Assembly: GCF_003946605.1 (NCBI RefSeq)
Contig: NZ_RHOQ01000001.1
Span: 310,001 to 374,000, forward strand
Direction: 5' to 3'
Length of the DNA: 64,000 nucleotides
Source: Companilactobacillus baiquanensis
GTDB lineage: Bacteria; Bacillota; Bacilli; Lactobacillales; Lactobacillaceae
How positions within the stretch are numbered: position 1 is the first letter of the stretch; each line of letters begins with the position of its first letter. Below, in pieces: positions 25,582-34,572 of this stretch. The notes beneath the pieces were generated by a model. That model did not search any database, had not been told where the DNA came from, and saw only the letters and a program-made list of their open reading frames with translations. The translations under genes and the position numbers were made by a program.

Positions 25582-28017
25582 TTAATTAGAAGTAGTGGAA
25601 CTACCTTGTGTGGAAGAATTTGATGATCCACCTTGAGTAGAACTATTACCGCCAGTGTTGCCAGTATTTCCGGTATTACCAGTATCAGTTCCAGTACCAC
25701 CATTTCCACCAGTATTGCCAGTGTTAGTACCACTGTTATTTCCGGTGTTACCAGTATTTCCGGTATTACCAGTATTATTATTACCTGTAGTTCCAGTATT
25801 TGAATTGGAATTATTTTCAGAGTTTGTAGTTCCATCTCCAGTTTCTGTATTACCATTTTCGGTACTATTAGTTGAAGTATTAGAATCTGACTCTTCATTA
25901 TCAGTTGATCTTCGATTAGTAGTTACATCATTGTCACTAGATTCAGATGTACTATTTGATGAAGACGAGTAGCTTTCACCCTTATATGGATTATTAGGGG
26001 CATGTCCTTTAACAAATAGTTCTTTGGTATAACTTGAAGAGCTAGGTGATGCGACCACTGGAGTAGTTGAGCCACTGTCTCTAATTCTCAGTGATACTAC
26101 ACTACTTGGCTTTTTCCAGTCGGAATTAGTCTTTTTAGACTTCAGATAAGACATTTCAGCCTTATAAATCTTTCCGGCGACGTTTTGATAAGATTCTGTT
26201 ATACCTTCAGAATTAGGGGAGTCGTATCCAGTCCATATACTCATAGCATAATTTTTGGTATATCCAGCATACCAAGCATCCTTAGCTTTACCACTAAGTG
26301 CAGAATTACTTGCAATGGCACTATCGCCATAATTAGTAGTACCGGTTTTACCAGCTTGATGCAGTCCGGATATATTAGCATATGTAGCATAAGTCTTAGG
26401 TACACCTTTTAAAACATCTGTGATCATATAAGCAGTAGAATCTTTCATAACTCGCTTACCTTCAGAATGGTATGAATGAGTTATTCCGTCTGCTGTTTCA
26501 ATTTTAGATACATAGGTAGGTTTATAGTATTTTCCTCCATTAGCAAATGAAGCGTATGCGGCGGCGTTTTGTAAACTAGATACATCACTACCAATACCTG
26601 CAGATAAACCTTGATCAGAGGTTATCTTAATACCTAAACCAGAAGCAAATTTCTTGGCTTTAGAAAAGCCGACTGCTGAAAGTGTTCTTATAGCAGGGAC
26701 GTTTCTAGAGTTTACTAATGCTTTACGTAAACTCATTTGGCCTTCATATTGCTCATCCCAATCTTTTAAAACAATATCAGTCCCAGGATATGTGTATTCA
26801 GTATCTTCCAATTGATGATAAGTTGACCAATTAAGATATTCAATTGCTGGACCATAATCAAGAATAGGTTTCATGGTTGATCCATTACTACGTGTTGTTT
26901 GAACGGCACGATTCAATCCAAATTGAATATTTTCAAGATTTCTTCCACCGATCATCGCAATAACTTTTCCGTTATTAGGATCTACAATAGATGCACCAAC
27001 CTGCATTTTGGAATCTTGGAATTGCACATAATTTGAAGAGTTAACGATATTATAAAGCTTCTTTTGGGCATCATAATCCATGTTAACTGTAATCTTCAAA
27101 TTATCTCGATAAGGATCAAAGCCCTTTTTCTTAACTTCAGTAATAGCTTCCTTAATATAAGGATCGGCAATAGTTCGACGTGTATTACTGCTGTTTGAGA
27201 CTTTCTTATATGGTTTCAATCCATCGGTAATTGGTGTATTTATTGCCTCAGTTGCTTCGGATTTGGTGATTTTATTATTATTATACATAGCTGAAATAAC
27301 AGTATCACGACGTTCTTTAGCAGCTTCTGGGTGGGTATATGGATCATAACTGCTTGGTGCATTTGGCAAACCAGCGATCATTGCCATTTGAGCTAAGCTT
27401 AAATGTTTTAGAGTTGTACCATAATAATATTTGGCACCAGTTTCGGCACCGTAGATACCATTATTCAAATAAACTTTATTTATGTAAAACTCTAGGATTT
27501 GTTGCTTAGAAAACTTTTGACTAACTTTCATTGCTAACCATGCTTCTTGCATCTTACGTTTGAAAGTTTGATCTTTAGTGTCAGTAGAGAAGACCGTCAA
27601 TTTAATTAATTGCTGCGTCAAGGTACTACCACCTTGTAATGTCCCTCTGGTTATATTTGTGTACGCTGATTTAACAATACGAACAGGGTCAATTCCTAAA
27701 GGTTCATTATAAAAATTTTTATCTTCAATTGAGACCACAGCATCTTGCATTTGTTGTGGAACTTTATCGATCGTTACGTAATTTCTTTTGTTATCTCCAA
27801 GAGAAGCAATCGTTTTGCCGGTGGCATCGACAATAGTAGAGGAGCCACCACTTTGCAAGTTTTCTTGACTAACAGTAGGGGCACGTAATGCAAAATAGAT
27901 AAATATAACTAAAAATATACCAATCAGTATCCCTAATATAACTCCAAGCCATTTCATTAAATTTCGAAAGGTTGAAGGAGTTTTAGGATTTCTTCTATCC
28001 TTAGGTGTATTACTCAT
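25582..28017 (-). CDS. ponA: Class A penicillin-binding protein 1a
   Basis: This 811-residue bifunctional peptidoglycan synthase has a cytoplasmic N-terminus and one membrane segment (~residues 22-47). The glycosyltransferase-51 domain shows EDKNFYNEPLGIDP and GGSTLTQQLIKLT. The transpeptidase has SxxK as STMK (~380), SxN as SRN in LVNSRNVPAIR and KTG as AGKTGTTN. The last ~110 residues are a disordered Asn/Thr/Gly/Ser tail with Gly-Asn-Thr repeats. The start overlaps the recU stop by one base; recU-ponA is a conserved Firmicute pair. YpmB/TseB and GpsB, both wall-synthesis factors, are encoded nearby. Confidence 0.96.
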   Translation of the reverse strand: MSNTPKDRRNPKTPSTFRNLMKWLGVILGILIGIFLVIFIYFALRAPTVSQENLQSGGSSTIVDATGKTIASLGDNKRNYVTIDKVPQQMQDAVVSIEDKNFYNEPLGIDPVRIVKSAYTNITRGTLQGGSTLTQQLIKLTVFSTDTKDQTFKRKMQEAWLAMKVSQKFSKQQILEFYINKVYLNNGIYGAETGAKYYYGTTLKHLSLAQMAMIAGLPNAPSSYDPYTHPEAAKERRDTVISAMYNNNKITKSEATEAINTPITDGLKPYKKVSNSSNTRRTIADPYIKEAITEVKKKGFDPYRDNLKITVNMDYDAQKKLYNIVNSSNYVQFQDSKMQVGASIVDPNNGKVIAMIGGRNLENIQFGLNRAVQTTRSNGSTMKPILDYGPAIEYLNWSTYHQLEDTEYTYPGTDIVLKDWDEQYEGQMSLRKALVNSRNVPAIRTLSAVGFSKAKKFASGLGIKITSDQGLSAGIGSDVSSLQNAAAYASFANGGKYYKPTYVSKIETADGITHSYHSEGKRVMKDSTAYMITDVLKGVPKTYATYANISGLHQAGKTGTTNYGDSAIASNSALSGKAKDAWYAGYTKNYAMSIWTGYDSPNSEGITESYQNVAGKIYKAEMSYLKSKKTNSDWKKPSSVVSLRIRDSGSTTPVVASPSSSSYTKELFVKGHAPNNPYKGESYSSSSNSTSESSDNDVTTNRRSTDNEESDSNTSTNSTENGNTETGDGTTNSENNSNSNTGTTGNNNTGNTGNTGNTGNNSGTNTGNTGGNGGTGTDTGNTGNTGNTGGNSSTQGGSSNSSTQGSSTTSN
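25641..25800 (-). repeat. Degenerate 9-bp repeats encoding Gly-Asn-Thr tail of PBP1a
   Basis: On the coding strand GGTAATACT-like units recur and encode GNTGNTGNT runs interrupted by NN, SG and GG. Units are imperfect. Tails of this kind vary in length between strains by slippage. Confidence 0.75.
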
Positions 28018-28637
28018 TATTTCTCCTTCTCATTATCAATTAATTGTTGTACAGCCTCTATATAAGGTAGGGTAGGGTTATACGACGAATTAATTTCGAT
28101 AGAACAGTCAACAATCTGTTTAAACTGAATTGACTTTGCTCCATCTTGATTTTGATTATCCCAATATGTTATCAGATTTTGGGCAGGCATGATAAAATAT
28201 CTTTTCAATAAAACATATTTTATGATTACAAAGCAGACACCGCCTTGTTTTTGACAGGCTTTTAAATGATCTATTTGATGCTGATGAAAGTTCTTTAAGG
28301 GAAAAGTATTTTTATGTTTCGTCTCCTTAGCTTCAAAATCAACATAGTATCCATTGTAAATTCCGTTATAATCAGTAGTAGAAGCTTGACGAAAATACGC
28401 TTCCTTAATAACGGCACGACTTCTTTTGGGATAATCTACTTTTACTATTTGAATAGGTGTAGGCTTTTTATAGATAACCGCAATGTCATGGCTACGATAA
28501 TACTTGTTGCTTTCGTTGATCTCTTCTTCAAGAGTCATCCCTCTATCACCAAAAAGGATTTTCTTTTTTGTAGAGGATAGTGCTGGTTTATTTGATGGCT
28601 GATTGAATTTTCTGCCATCTGGATAGTTTAGGTTCAA
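28017..28637 (-). CDS. recU: RecU Holliday junction resolvase
   Basis: This structure-specific endonuclease resolves recombination junctions and helps chromosome segregation. Motifs are GDRGMTLEEEINESNKYY, the catalytic D-x-E-x-K set in TDYNGIYNGYYVDFEAKET, and FPLKNFHQHQIDHL. The frame opens at ATG 28673, but that stretch contains the promoter -10 (28659-28664), so the true start must be later. GGGAG eight bases before TTG at 28637 gives MNLNYPDGRKFNQPS and 206 residues, the usual length. It is cotranscribed with ponA and divergent from ypsA, the conserved Bacillus arrangement. Confidence 0.95.
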   Translation of the reverse strand: MNLNYPDGRKFNQPSNKPALSSTKKKILFGDRGMTLEEEINESNKYYRSHDIAVIYKKPTPIQIVKVDYPKRSRAVIKEAYFRQASTTDYNGIYNGYYVDFEAKETKHKNTFPLKNFHQHQIDHLKACQKQGGVCFVIIKYVLLKRYFIMPAQNLITYWDNQNQDGAKSIQFKQIVDCSIEINSSYNPTLPYIEAVQQLIDNEKEK

Positions 28638-28658
28638 AATATCAACTCCCATCTGTGA

Positions 28659-28667
28659 ATTATACCA
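28659..28667 (-). promoter_or_regulatory. Extended -10 promoter of recU-ponA
   Basis: The minus strand reads TGG-TATAAT, an extended -10 box. The -35 region is weak. Transcription should begin about 10-15 bases before the recU TTG, leaving a very short leader. Confidence 0.6.
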
Positions 28668-28703
28668 TGGCAATGAAAATATTAATTACTGGAGGGACGC
28701 TTA

Positions 28704-29255
28704 ATGCTTAAAAATTTATGGATCACTGGCTATCGTTCCTATGAAATAGGTATGTTTAAAGAAGATGATCCAAAAGCTGAAGTGATACAAAAATTTTTTG
28801 AAGAACGTTTAATTAATTATGCAGAAGACGGCACTGAATGGATCTTGACGGGTGCTCAATTGGGAACTGAGCAGATAATTGGCAAAGCGGTGACCTCATT
28901 AAAGAATAAAGGTTATAATATAAAACATGCTGTTATGTTACCATTTGCAGAGTTTGGGGATAAATGGAACGACAATAACAAGCGATTACTAAATATTTTT
29001 TTAAGAAATGCTGACTATGTCAATAAATTAACAAATATGCGGTATCATTCAGGTAAACAACTAAAGGTATGGCAGGAGTTTATGTTAAATCATAGTGATG
29101 GCTCAATTATTTTTTACGATCCAGAGAGTGGTGGCAAACCTCAATATGATTATGAGGCAATGAAAAACTATGTGGATCGTGGAAAAGATTACCAATTAGA
29201 GCTTGTAGACTTTGATACTATGCAGGACTTTGCTAATATTATGTATGACAATTAG
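28704..29255 (+). CDS. ypsA: YpsA, SLOG-family protein (DUF1273)
   Basis: This 183-residue cytoplasmic protein of the SLOG/Rossmann nucleotide-binding superfamily contains LWITGYRSYEIGMF at the N-terminus, GTEWILTGAQLGTEQIIGKAV in the middle and a C-terminal DGSIIFYDPESGGKPQYDYEAM. In Bacillus and Staphylococcus, YpsA affects cell division and its gene adjoins gpsB, exactly as here. The bound ligand is not known from sequence. A GGAGG site precedes the ATG. Confidence 0.93.
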   Translation: MLKNLWITGYRSYEIGMFKEDDPKAEVIQKFFEERLINYAEDGTEWILTGAQLGTEQIIGKAVTSLKNKGYNIKHAVMLPFAEFGDKWNDNNKRLLNIFLRNADYVNKLTNMRYHSGKQLKVWQEFMLNHSDGSIIFYDPESGGKPQYDYEAMKNYVDRGKDYQLELVDFDTMQDFANIMYDN

Positions 29256-29301
29256 TTTAATTTATTTTTTGCTATTAAAATAATGCAATGGGGTGTTTTT
29301 A

Positions 29302-30012
29302 ATGAACAATATGAATCAGATGAATGGTTATAATCAACAAAATCAATCTCCTGAGGGCGACGACGGTAGTAAGTTTGTTTTAAATTATCAACCAAATGAT
29401 ATTTTGCAAAAAGAATTTAAAAATAAAATGCGTGGCTATGATCCCGTTGAAGTTGACCAATTTTTAGATGGTATCATCAAAGACTACGAAACATTCTCTA
29501 ATGAACTTGGACGTCTAAGTGAAGAAAACGATGAACTAAAACAACAAATGGGTCCTGGTGGCAATAAACAACAACCAAGAGCAGGATTGAAAAACAATAT
29601 AAATCCCGCTATGCAACAAGCTAGACAAAAAGCTACTGCTAAAGCTGAAAAACCATCAACAAATTATGACATCTTGAGAAGAGTATCAAATCTTGAAAGA
29701 CGAGTTTTCGGTCATGATTTTTCTAACGGTGTGCCTGAAGAAGAAAATAATGGCATAAAGCAATTTGCTTCGGCTGTTGTACCTAATAATATGAATCATG
29801 ATAATTTAGAGAATGGTCACAACAAAATAAACTCTAATCCTATGAATAATAATATGAATCAAGGTCCAATGAATGGTCAAAACAATATGAACAATCAAAA
29901 TGGATTTAATAATGCACCAGACCATTTTCAAGCAAACCGTCCAAATCCTAATCAAGATATGAATGGCTTTAATAAAAATATGAATAATGGTGGAAATTAT
30001 AATCAATTTTAG
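29302..30012 (+). CDS. gpsB: GpsB cell-division protein with long disordered tail
   Basis: GpsB coordinates septal and side-wall peptidoglycan synthesis by docking penicillin-binding proteins. Residues ~30-75 are the DivIVA/GpsB coiled-coil domain (NDILQKEFKNKMRGYDPVEVDQFLDGIIKDYETF). A second short conserved piece, YDILRRVSNLERRVFG, is the C-terminal oligomerisation helix. After it come ~95 residues rich in Asn, Met, Gln and Pro. The total is 236 residues, about twice the usual GpsB. I chose ATG 29302 because GGGGT lies upstream; an in-frame GTG at 29293 overlaps that site. rnpB follows at once. Confidence 0.93.
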   Translation: MNNMNQMNGYNQQNQSPEGDDGSKFVLNYQPNDILQKEFKNKMRGYDPVEVDQFLDGIIKDYETFSNELGRLSEENDELKQQMGPGGNKQQPRAGLKNNINPAMQQARQKATAKAEKPSTNYDILRRVSNLERRVFGHDFSNGVPEEENNGIKQFASAVVPNNMNHDNLENGHNKINSNPMNNNMNQGPMNGQNNMNNQNGFNNAPDHFQANRPNPNQDMNGFNKNMNNGGNYNQF

Positions 30013-30019
30013 TTATAAT
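29991..30019 (+). promoter_or_regulatory. Predicted rnpB promoter
   Basis: TGGAAA (29991-29996) inside the end of gpsB, 17 bases and a perfect TATAAT (30014-30019) just after the gpsB stop. Initiation near 30026 agrees with the 5' strand of RNase P helix P1. Confidence 0.65.
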
Positions 30020-30025
30020 AGTTCC

Positions 30026-30399
30026 ATTGGTAAATTTTGAGTAATCGCGGCTTAGTTATCTAAGCTGAGGAAAGTCCACGCCCGCACGGGCTGAGATGCT
30101 GGTAGTGTTCGTGCTTGGCCCAATAAGCCAAGGTACCTTTTTGGTAACGGCAACGAAAGCACTAAGGTTTTTAACTATGTGTTATTAGTTTGAAAGTGCC
30201 ACAGAGACGTAGTGTTGAGAGAAATCTCAGCAGTGGAACGAGGTAAACCCCACGAGCGGGCAACCCAAACTTTGGTAGGGGCGCTTCATAACGAGAAATG
30301 AATCTACTGTGAAGGCTTGATTGTAGATAGATGATTACTAACTGTATCGGATCGCCTAGTCGGTACATGAACAGAACGTGGCTTATAGAAATTTGCCCA
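30026..30399 (+). ncRNA. rnpB: RNase P RNA, type B
   Basis: This is the catalytic RNA of RNase P, which matures tRNA 5' ends. Conserved blocks are visible: GAGGAAAGTCCACGCCCGCAC near the start, GAGATGCTGGTAGTGTTCGTGC (type-B feature), the central CCCCACGAGCGGGCAACCC, and the 3' AACAGAACGTGGCTTATAG. GGTAAATTT near the 5' end pairs with AAATTTGCC near the 3' end to form helix P1. Position between gpsB and the ypsC-type methyltransferase gene is the conserved Bacillus order. End points are estimated from P1 and may be off by several bases. Confidence 0.95.
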
Positions 30400-30406
30400 A
30401 GGCAGA

Positions 30407-30431
30407 GGACGACTTTGTTCGTCCTTTTTTT
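30407..30431 (+). terminator. rnpB terminator
   Basis: GGACGA pairs with TCGTCC around a CTTTGT loop, followed by seven T, right after the P1 3' strand. Confidence 0.9.
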
Positions 30432-30461
30432 GTATAAAAAATAAAATTTAAGAGGAATAAC

Positions 30462-31580
30462 ATGAAATTAATTGCAACCATGTCTAGTGGTTTTGAATCT
30501 ATTACAGCAAGAGAACTTCAAGATCTTGGCTATAAAACACAAACTGAAAATGGCAAAGTTTATTTTGAAGGTGAACAAGAGGATATTGCCAAAGCCAATT
30601 TGTGGCTAAGAAGTGCTGATCGTATCAAAATTCTCATCGATACTTTTAAAGCTACTACTTTTGATGAATTGTTTGAAAAGGTTTATGCCATTGATTGGGA
30701 TAACTGGTTGCCGTTGAATGCTGCCTTTCCAATTAAAGCAAGAACCGTCAAATCAGCTCTTCATTCAGAACGTGATATTCAGGCGATCACAAAAAAAGCC
30801 ATCGTAAATAAGATGGCTGATATTTATATGAGACGTGGAAGATTACCAGAAACTGGGGCAACTTTTCAAATTGAAACTAGGATCCATAAAGATGAAGTTG
30901 AAGTAACATTGGATACTACTGGTGCTTCACTTTATAAACGTGGATACAGACAAGAACACGGTGCTGCACCATTAAAAGAAAACTTTGCCGCTGCAATGAT
31001 CTTATTGACGGTATGGCATCCTAATATGCCTTTTGTTGACCCAACGACTGGATCAGGTACGATTGCGATCGAAGCTGCACGTTTAGCAAAAAACATAGCT
31101 CCTGGTATCCAGAGACACTTCTTATTTGAGGATTTTGACTGGTTTGATCCTAAACTTCTAGCAAATCTCAAAGAAGCAGCTAAAGCAGGCGAAACGAATC
31201 CTGAATTGAACATTTTTGCTAGTGATATTGATGGTTCTATGATTGATATAGCAAAACTTAATGCACATGATGCAGGTGTTTTACATGATATTGAATTTAA
31301 GCAAATTGCCTTAAAAGATTTAAAAATTGAAGGAGATGATGGTGTAGTAATCGCCAATCCTCCTTATGGTCAACGTATGAGTGAAATTTCCAAAGTTAGA
31401 GAGTTATATAAAGAAATGGGAACAGTCTTTGCGACTATCCCCACTTGGAGTAAATATATTTTAACTAGTGACTTGGAATTTGAAAAATACTACGGACAAA
31501 AGGCTACTAAAAAACGTAAATTATATAATGGTTCTATTAGAACTGATTATTATCAATATTGGACAACTAGACGTCACTAA
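30462..31580 (+). CDS. THUMP-domain 23S rRNA methyltransferase, RlmL/YpsC type
   Basis: The N-terminal ~165 of 372 residues contain the THUMP RNA-binding domain (LIATMSSGFESITARELQDLGYK to EVTLDTTGASLYKRGYR). The C-terminal half is the SAM-dependent methyltransferase, with FVDPTTGSGTIAIEAA as motif I and ANPPYGQRMSE as the NPPY catalytic motif of N2-guanine or N6-adenine methylases. It corresponds to Bacillus YpsC and to the N-terminal half of E. coli RlmL, which makes m2G in 23S rRNA; the exact base here is inferred. It follows rnpB and overlaps the convergent corA gene by 4 bp. Confidence 0.93.
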   Translation: MKLIATMSSGFESITARELQDLGYKTQTENGKVYFEGEQEDIAKANLWLRSADRIKILIDTFKATTFDELFEKVYAIDWDNWLPLNAAFPIKARTVKSALHSERDIQAITKKAIVNKMADIYMRRGRLPETGATFQIETRIHKDEVEVTLDTTGASLYKRGYRQEHGAAPLKENFAAAMILLTVWHPNMPFVDPTTGSGTIAIEAARLAKNIAPGIQRHFLFEDFDWFDPKLLANLKEAAKAGETNPELNIFASDIDGSMIDIAKLNAHDAGVLHDIEFKQIALKDLKIEGDDGVVIANPPYGQRMSEISKVRELYKEMGTVFATIPTWSKYILTSDLEFEKYYGQKATKKRKLYNGSIRTDYYQYWTTRRH

Positions 31581-32521
31581 GAGTGATCTCGTCGATTAAG
31601 ATCCCAAAGGATCAATCCAATCATAAAAATCGTTAAAATTATTGAAAAAACCCAAGACCATTTCTTATCAGAAACGGGTAAGGGCATATTCATTCCATAA
31701 AATCCTGATACGATCGTGGGAATACTTAAGACAATAGTATATATTGTCAGTATTTTCATGGTCGTATTTGTTTGGTTATTTAAAATATTATTGTACGTAT
31801 TAGCAACTCGATCGATAATATCTGCAGTTAAACTGGCTTGTTCTCTAATTTGTTCAATTTCAATAATTGAATCGTGCAAATGTTCGTGAGAGTCCTTAGT
31901 TAGACTAATATCATGAATTTTACCGTTAGAAATTATTTCCATCTGTTTAACTACATTAAAGTTACCATTAATAGATGTACTAATATATGTTATCAGATCT
32001 TGTAGATTCGATAATTCAAAGATTTGTGCGTTACTGGAACGTTTGCGCTTGATATGTTCTTGAATTCGATTACGATCATGATTTATTTCATTTATTTTAT
32101 CATTATAGTCGTTAGACATTTGATCAAAGACGTTAAATATCAAGGACCAAATACGATCATCGGACGAATTGTTTAAATTCTTATCGGCTTTTATAATATA
32201 GTCCTTTACGTAATGAGTCTGGTTATTGGTAAATAAAAAGATATTATTACCCTTAACTGCAAAAGAAATGGGTAGTGTGATCTCAGATGCTTCATCGAGG
32301 TTATTTTGTTCATTTTGAGCATTGTAAACAATTAGAAACACATTGTTAGGTTCGTCATATTCAAGCCTAGCACGCTCATTAGTATCATCGGCATAGTCGA
32401 GAATTTCATTAGTAATTTGGTAGTTTTCGATTAAGTTAGATCGATCTTCATCATTTAGATCCTTTACAGAATGAACATCAATTAGACTAATATCATTATT
32501 TAATTTTTCTTGAGTGATCAT
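31577..32521 (-). CDS. corA: CorA-family divalent cation transporter
   Basis: This 314-residue protein has a long N-terminal cytoplasmic domain (~250 residues, helical and highly charged) and two C-terminal membrane helices. The first is followed by the signature YGMNMP, which forms the selectivity loop of pentameric CorA Mg2+ channels. The second helix ends in basic NRRDHS. Mg2+ is the usual ion; Co2+, Ni2+ or Zn2+ are alternatives in the family. The ATG has an AGGAG site. No Mg2+-sensing leader is seen upstream. Confidence 0.93.
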   Translation of the reverse strand: MITQEKLNNDISLIDVHSVKDLNDEDRSNLIENYQITNEILDYADDTNERARLEYDEPNNVFLIVYNAQNEQNNLDEASEITLPISFAVKGNNIFLFTNNQTHYVKDYIIKADKNLNNSSDDRIWSLIFNVFDQMSNDYNDKINEINHDRNRIQEHIKRKRSSNAQIFELSNLQDLITYISTSINGNFNVVKQMEIISNGKIHDISLTKDSHEHLHDSIIEIEQIREQASLTADIIDRVANTYNNILNNQTNTTMKILTIYTIVLSIPTIVSGFYGMNMPLPVSDKKWSWVFSIILTIFMIGLILWDLNRRDHS

Positions 32522-32604
32522 AATTTGACTCCTTATCGAAAATAATCATAGCATAAATGTTATCTGACTGAAGCATCATAATGAGTAATTATTTTCATAT
32601 GGAC

Positions 32605-32646
32605 ACAAAAATTCCCATATCCAAATAATGAATACGGGAATTTAAT
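32605..32646 (-). terminator. Terminator after lplA
   Basis: On the minus strand AAATTCCC pairs with GGGAATTT, with additional TAT/ATA pairing inside, followed by a T run. It lies just downstream of the lplA stop. Confidence 0.75.
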
Positions 32647-32659
32647 ATATATTATCTTT

Positions 32660-33673
32660 TTATGGAGTGAATAAGGTTACTAAATCGTCTTTAGCTATAC
32701 CCTTAAAGTAATCATCCAAATTGAATTTATCTAAAATTGCTAAAATATCATCACGGTCAAATTTAGTATTCAAAAGTTCTTTCTTCAAATCTGTAACATC
32801 TTTCATACCGAAATAGTCACCGTAAATTTGAACATCAGAAATCTTACCATCAGAAACATTGTAACGAATATCAACTGTACCCATATCAAAGTGTTTTCTC
32901 TTCTTTGATGTGAAGGCTGGGGATTTACCGTAAACCCAATCCCAATTGTAGTAGTATTTTTCTTTTAGCTTGTCGATCTCTTTTTGGTCGTCTGGTGTTA
33001 TTACATATTCGTGAGCTTTGATATCTTCAAGATTCTTAGCATGGAATAATTCCAACAATAATCTGTCTCTGAATTCTTCAGTGCTCAAGTTTTGATATTC
33101 TTTTGCTAAATATGGACGAAGATTAGTTACACGACTTCTAATTGATTTAATACCCTTAGAAGCAATCTTATCTTTTTGAACATGTAAAGCATCGGTCAAA
33201 ACATCCAAATCAACATCAAGAGATAATGTTCCGTGTGAGAATGTCTTACCATTTCTTGAATACATTGCATTTCCTGAGAATTTCTTACCATCAACTAGTA
33301 AGTCGTTTCTACCAGAAACTTCAGCAGTTGTTGCACCCATTTGATGTAAAGCATCAATGATTGGTTGTGTAAATGATTTGAAATCACCAAAGTTACTATC
33401 ATCTGAATCTACCATAAAGCTAAAGCAAAGGTTTCCAAGGTCTTGGTATACAGCACCACCACCAGATAGACGGCGAGTAACCGTAATATTATGATCCTTA
33501 ATGTAATCAGTGTTGATTTCTTCCATGGTATTTTGGTTTCTACCAACAATGATACATGGTCCTTCAATGTAAAACATAACGAGTGGTTCGTTAAATTCAA
33601 CATTGTTCATCAAATATTGTTCAGTTGCTAAGTTATCACGAATATCGCGATCTTTCATTACAACATAGTACAT
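32660..33673 (-). CDS. lplA: Lipoate-protein ligase A
   Basis: This 337-residue enzyme adenylates free lipoate and attaches it to lipoyl domains of 2-oxoacid dehydrogenase complexes or GcvH. It has the family signature RRLSGGGAVYQDLGNLCFSF near residue 68, the lysine motif GRNDLLVDGKKFSGNAMY and the C-terminal accessory domain (KSPAFTSKKRKHFDMGTVDIRYNVSDGKI). A strong GAGGGGG ribosome site precedes the ATG. A cre-like sequence overlaps the promoter, which suggests carbon-catabolite control. No pyruvate dehydrogenase genes are in the window. Confidence 0.95.
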   Translation of the reverse strand: MYYVVMKDRDIRDNLATEQYLMNNVEFNEPLVMFYIEGPCIIVGRNQNTMEEINTDYIKDHNITVTRRLSGGGAVYQDLGNLCFSFMVDSDDSNFGDFKSFTQPIIDALHQMGATTAEVSGRNDLLVDGKKFSGNAMYSRNGKTFSHGTLSLDVDLDVLTDALHVQKDKIASKGIKSIRSRVTNLRPYLAKEYQNLSTEEFRDRLLLELFHAKNLEDIKAHEYVITPDDQKEIDKLKEKYYYNWDWVYGKSPAFTSKKRKHFDMGTVDIRYNVSDGKISDVQIYGDYFGMKDVTDLKKELLNTKFDRDDILAILDKFNLDDYFKGIAKDDLVTLFTP

Positions 33674-33698
33674 ACAAAGTGCCCCCTCGGCTAATTAT

Positions 33699-33720
33699 TG
33701 AAAACGTTTTTATCATACCA
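33699..33720 (-). promoter_or_regulatory. lplA promoter with overlapping cre-like site
   Basis: The minus strand has an extended -10, TGG-TATGAT (33720-33712). Plus-strand TGAAAACGTTTTTA at 33699-33712 matches the catabolite-responsive element TGWAANCGNTNWCA at 13 of 14 positions. The site would cover the transcription start, consistent with CcpA repression. Confidence 0.6.
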
Positions 33721-33756
33721 TATAATTTAGGAATTATATAATGAAAACAATTGTTA

Positions 33757-34146
33757 TTAATGTCTTAGTTTAAGCAATTCTTGATGAACCAAGGTATGAG
33801 CAAATTTATTATCTTTGTCGGCAATATGTTTAACAAAATAACTCGGAAAATATTCTAGTTGCTCGAGTATTAAATCTAAAATTTCTTGGTAATGTTTAGA
33901 ATATCTTTTTGTGATACTATCAGTTAAAATTTTACTATCCGAATGAATAAATAAGATGTCGGATAAATTCATTTCAATAATTTTTTTAAGAGCTTTATTT
34001 AAAGCTAAAAATTCTAGATAGTGATTATCAGTAGCTGGTGTCTGTTCAACAAAGGTTGTTGTCTTGTCATTTTCTCTTATTACATAAGCAATGGCAGCAA
34101 TATTTAAATTAGTATTTAAACCAGCGTCGGTGTACAATCTAATCAT
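33757..34146 (-). CDS. Ribonuclease HI-like protein
   Basis: This 129-residue protein has an RNase H fold. The expected acidic catalytic residues are present: D in YTDAGLN at the N-terminus, E in LEFLALNKAL, D in FIHSDSKIL and D in ADKDNKFAH. The basic protrusion of E. coli RNase HI is missing, as in many short Firmicute members (YpeP/YpdQ type). Some of these act in RNA-DNA hybrid removal, others are inactive. Only 27 bp separate its start from that of the divergent ebsA, so their promoters must overlap coding sequence. Confidence 0.85.
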   Translation of the reverse strand: MIRLYTDAGLNTNLNIAAIAYVIRENDKTTTFVEQTPATDNHYLEFLALNKALKKIIEMNLSDILFIHSDSKILTDSITKRYSKHYQEILDLILEQLEYFPSYFVKHIADKDNKFAHTLVHQELLKLRH

Positions 34147-34173
34147 ATTATCAAAAGCCTTTCAGGAGAGATT

Positions 34174-34572
34174 ATGAAGAAGTATTACGTTCAACCCACG
34201 GGATCATGGGGTATTATTATTTGGTCTTTAGCATTAAGTATTATCTTTTTTGGGATAATTATGCAATTAGAAATATTTGCATTAAGTGTTGTACCTTTCA
34301 TTATTTGGTTTGTCGGGATCGTTTATGTTTTTTATGTGATATCTAACTCTTGGATCAAAGTATCTAAGGATCAAATTATTGTCAAAGAACCCAACTACTA
34401 CAGGGCAAGAATTTTCGATCGTAAAGATGTCAGTTTAAACTTTCTTAATGAACGATTCATTATGATAAATTTTGAAAACCACAATTACTTCCCAATAAAA
34501 GTTATTTCAACAAAAAAGGTTTTATTGTCAATTAAGAGAGAAGCGGGTGGGATAAATGTCATTTCCAAGTGA
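34174..34572 (+). CDS. EbsA-family membrane protein
   Basis: In this 132-residue protein, two membrane segments form a hairpin at residues ~13-60 ([20 protein letters not shown] and [20 protein letters not shown]). A C-terminal cytoplasmic beta-rich domain resembles a bacterial PH-like fold. The opening [14 protein letters not shown] and size match the EbsA family of enterococci and lactobacilli, whose function is poorly known. It overlaps fhs by 17 bp and so is probably cotranscribed with fhs-lspA-rluD. Confidence 0.8.
   Translation: MKKYYVQPTGSWGIIIWSLALSIIFFGIIMQLEIFALSVVPFIIWFVGIVYVFYVISNSWIKVSKDQIIVKEPNYYRARIFDRKDVSLNFLNERFIMINFENHNYFPIKVISTKKVLLSIKREAGGINVISK

Noticed and set aside
25655..25972. 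Open frame of ~105 codons on the plus strand opposite ponA
   Set aside because: It is the mirror of the Gly-Asn-Thr repeat and low-complexity tail of PBP1a, giving a Val/Leu/Pro repeat with no start signal.
30026..30399. tmRNA or a long riboswitch at this non-coding stretch
   Set aside because: The conserved RNase P blocks, P1 pairing and gpsB-rnpB-methyltransferase order identify rnpB clearly.
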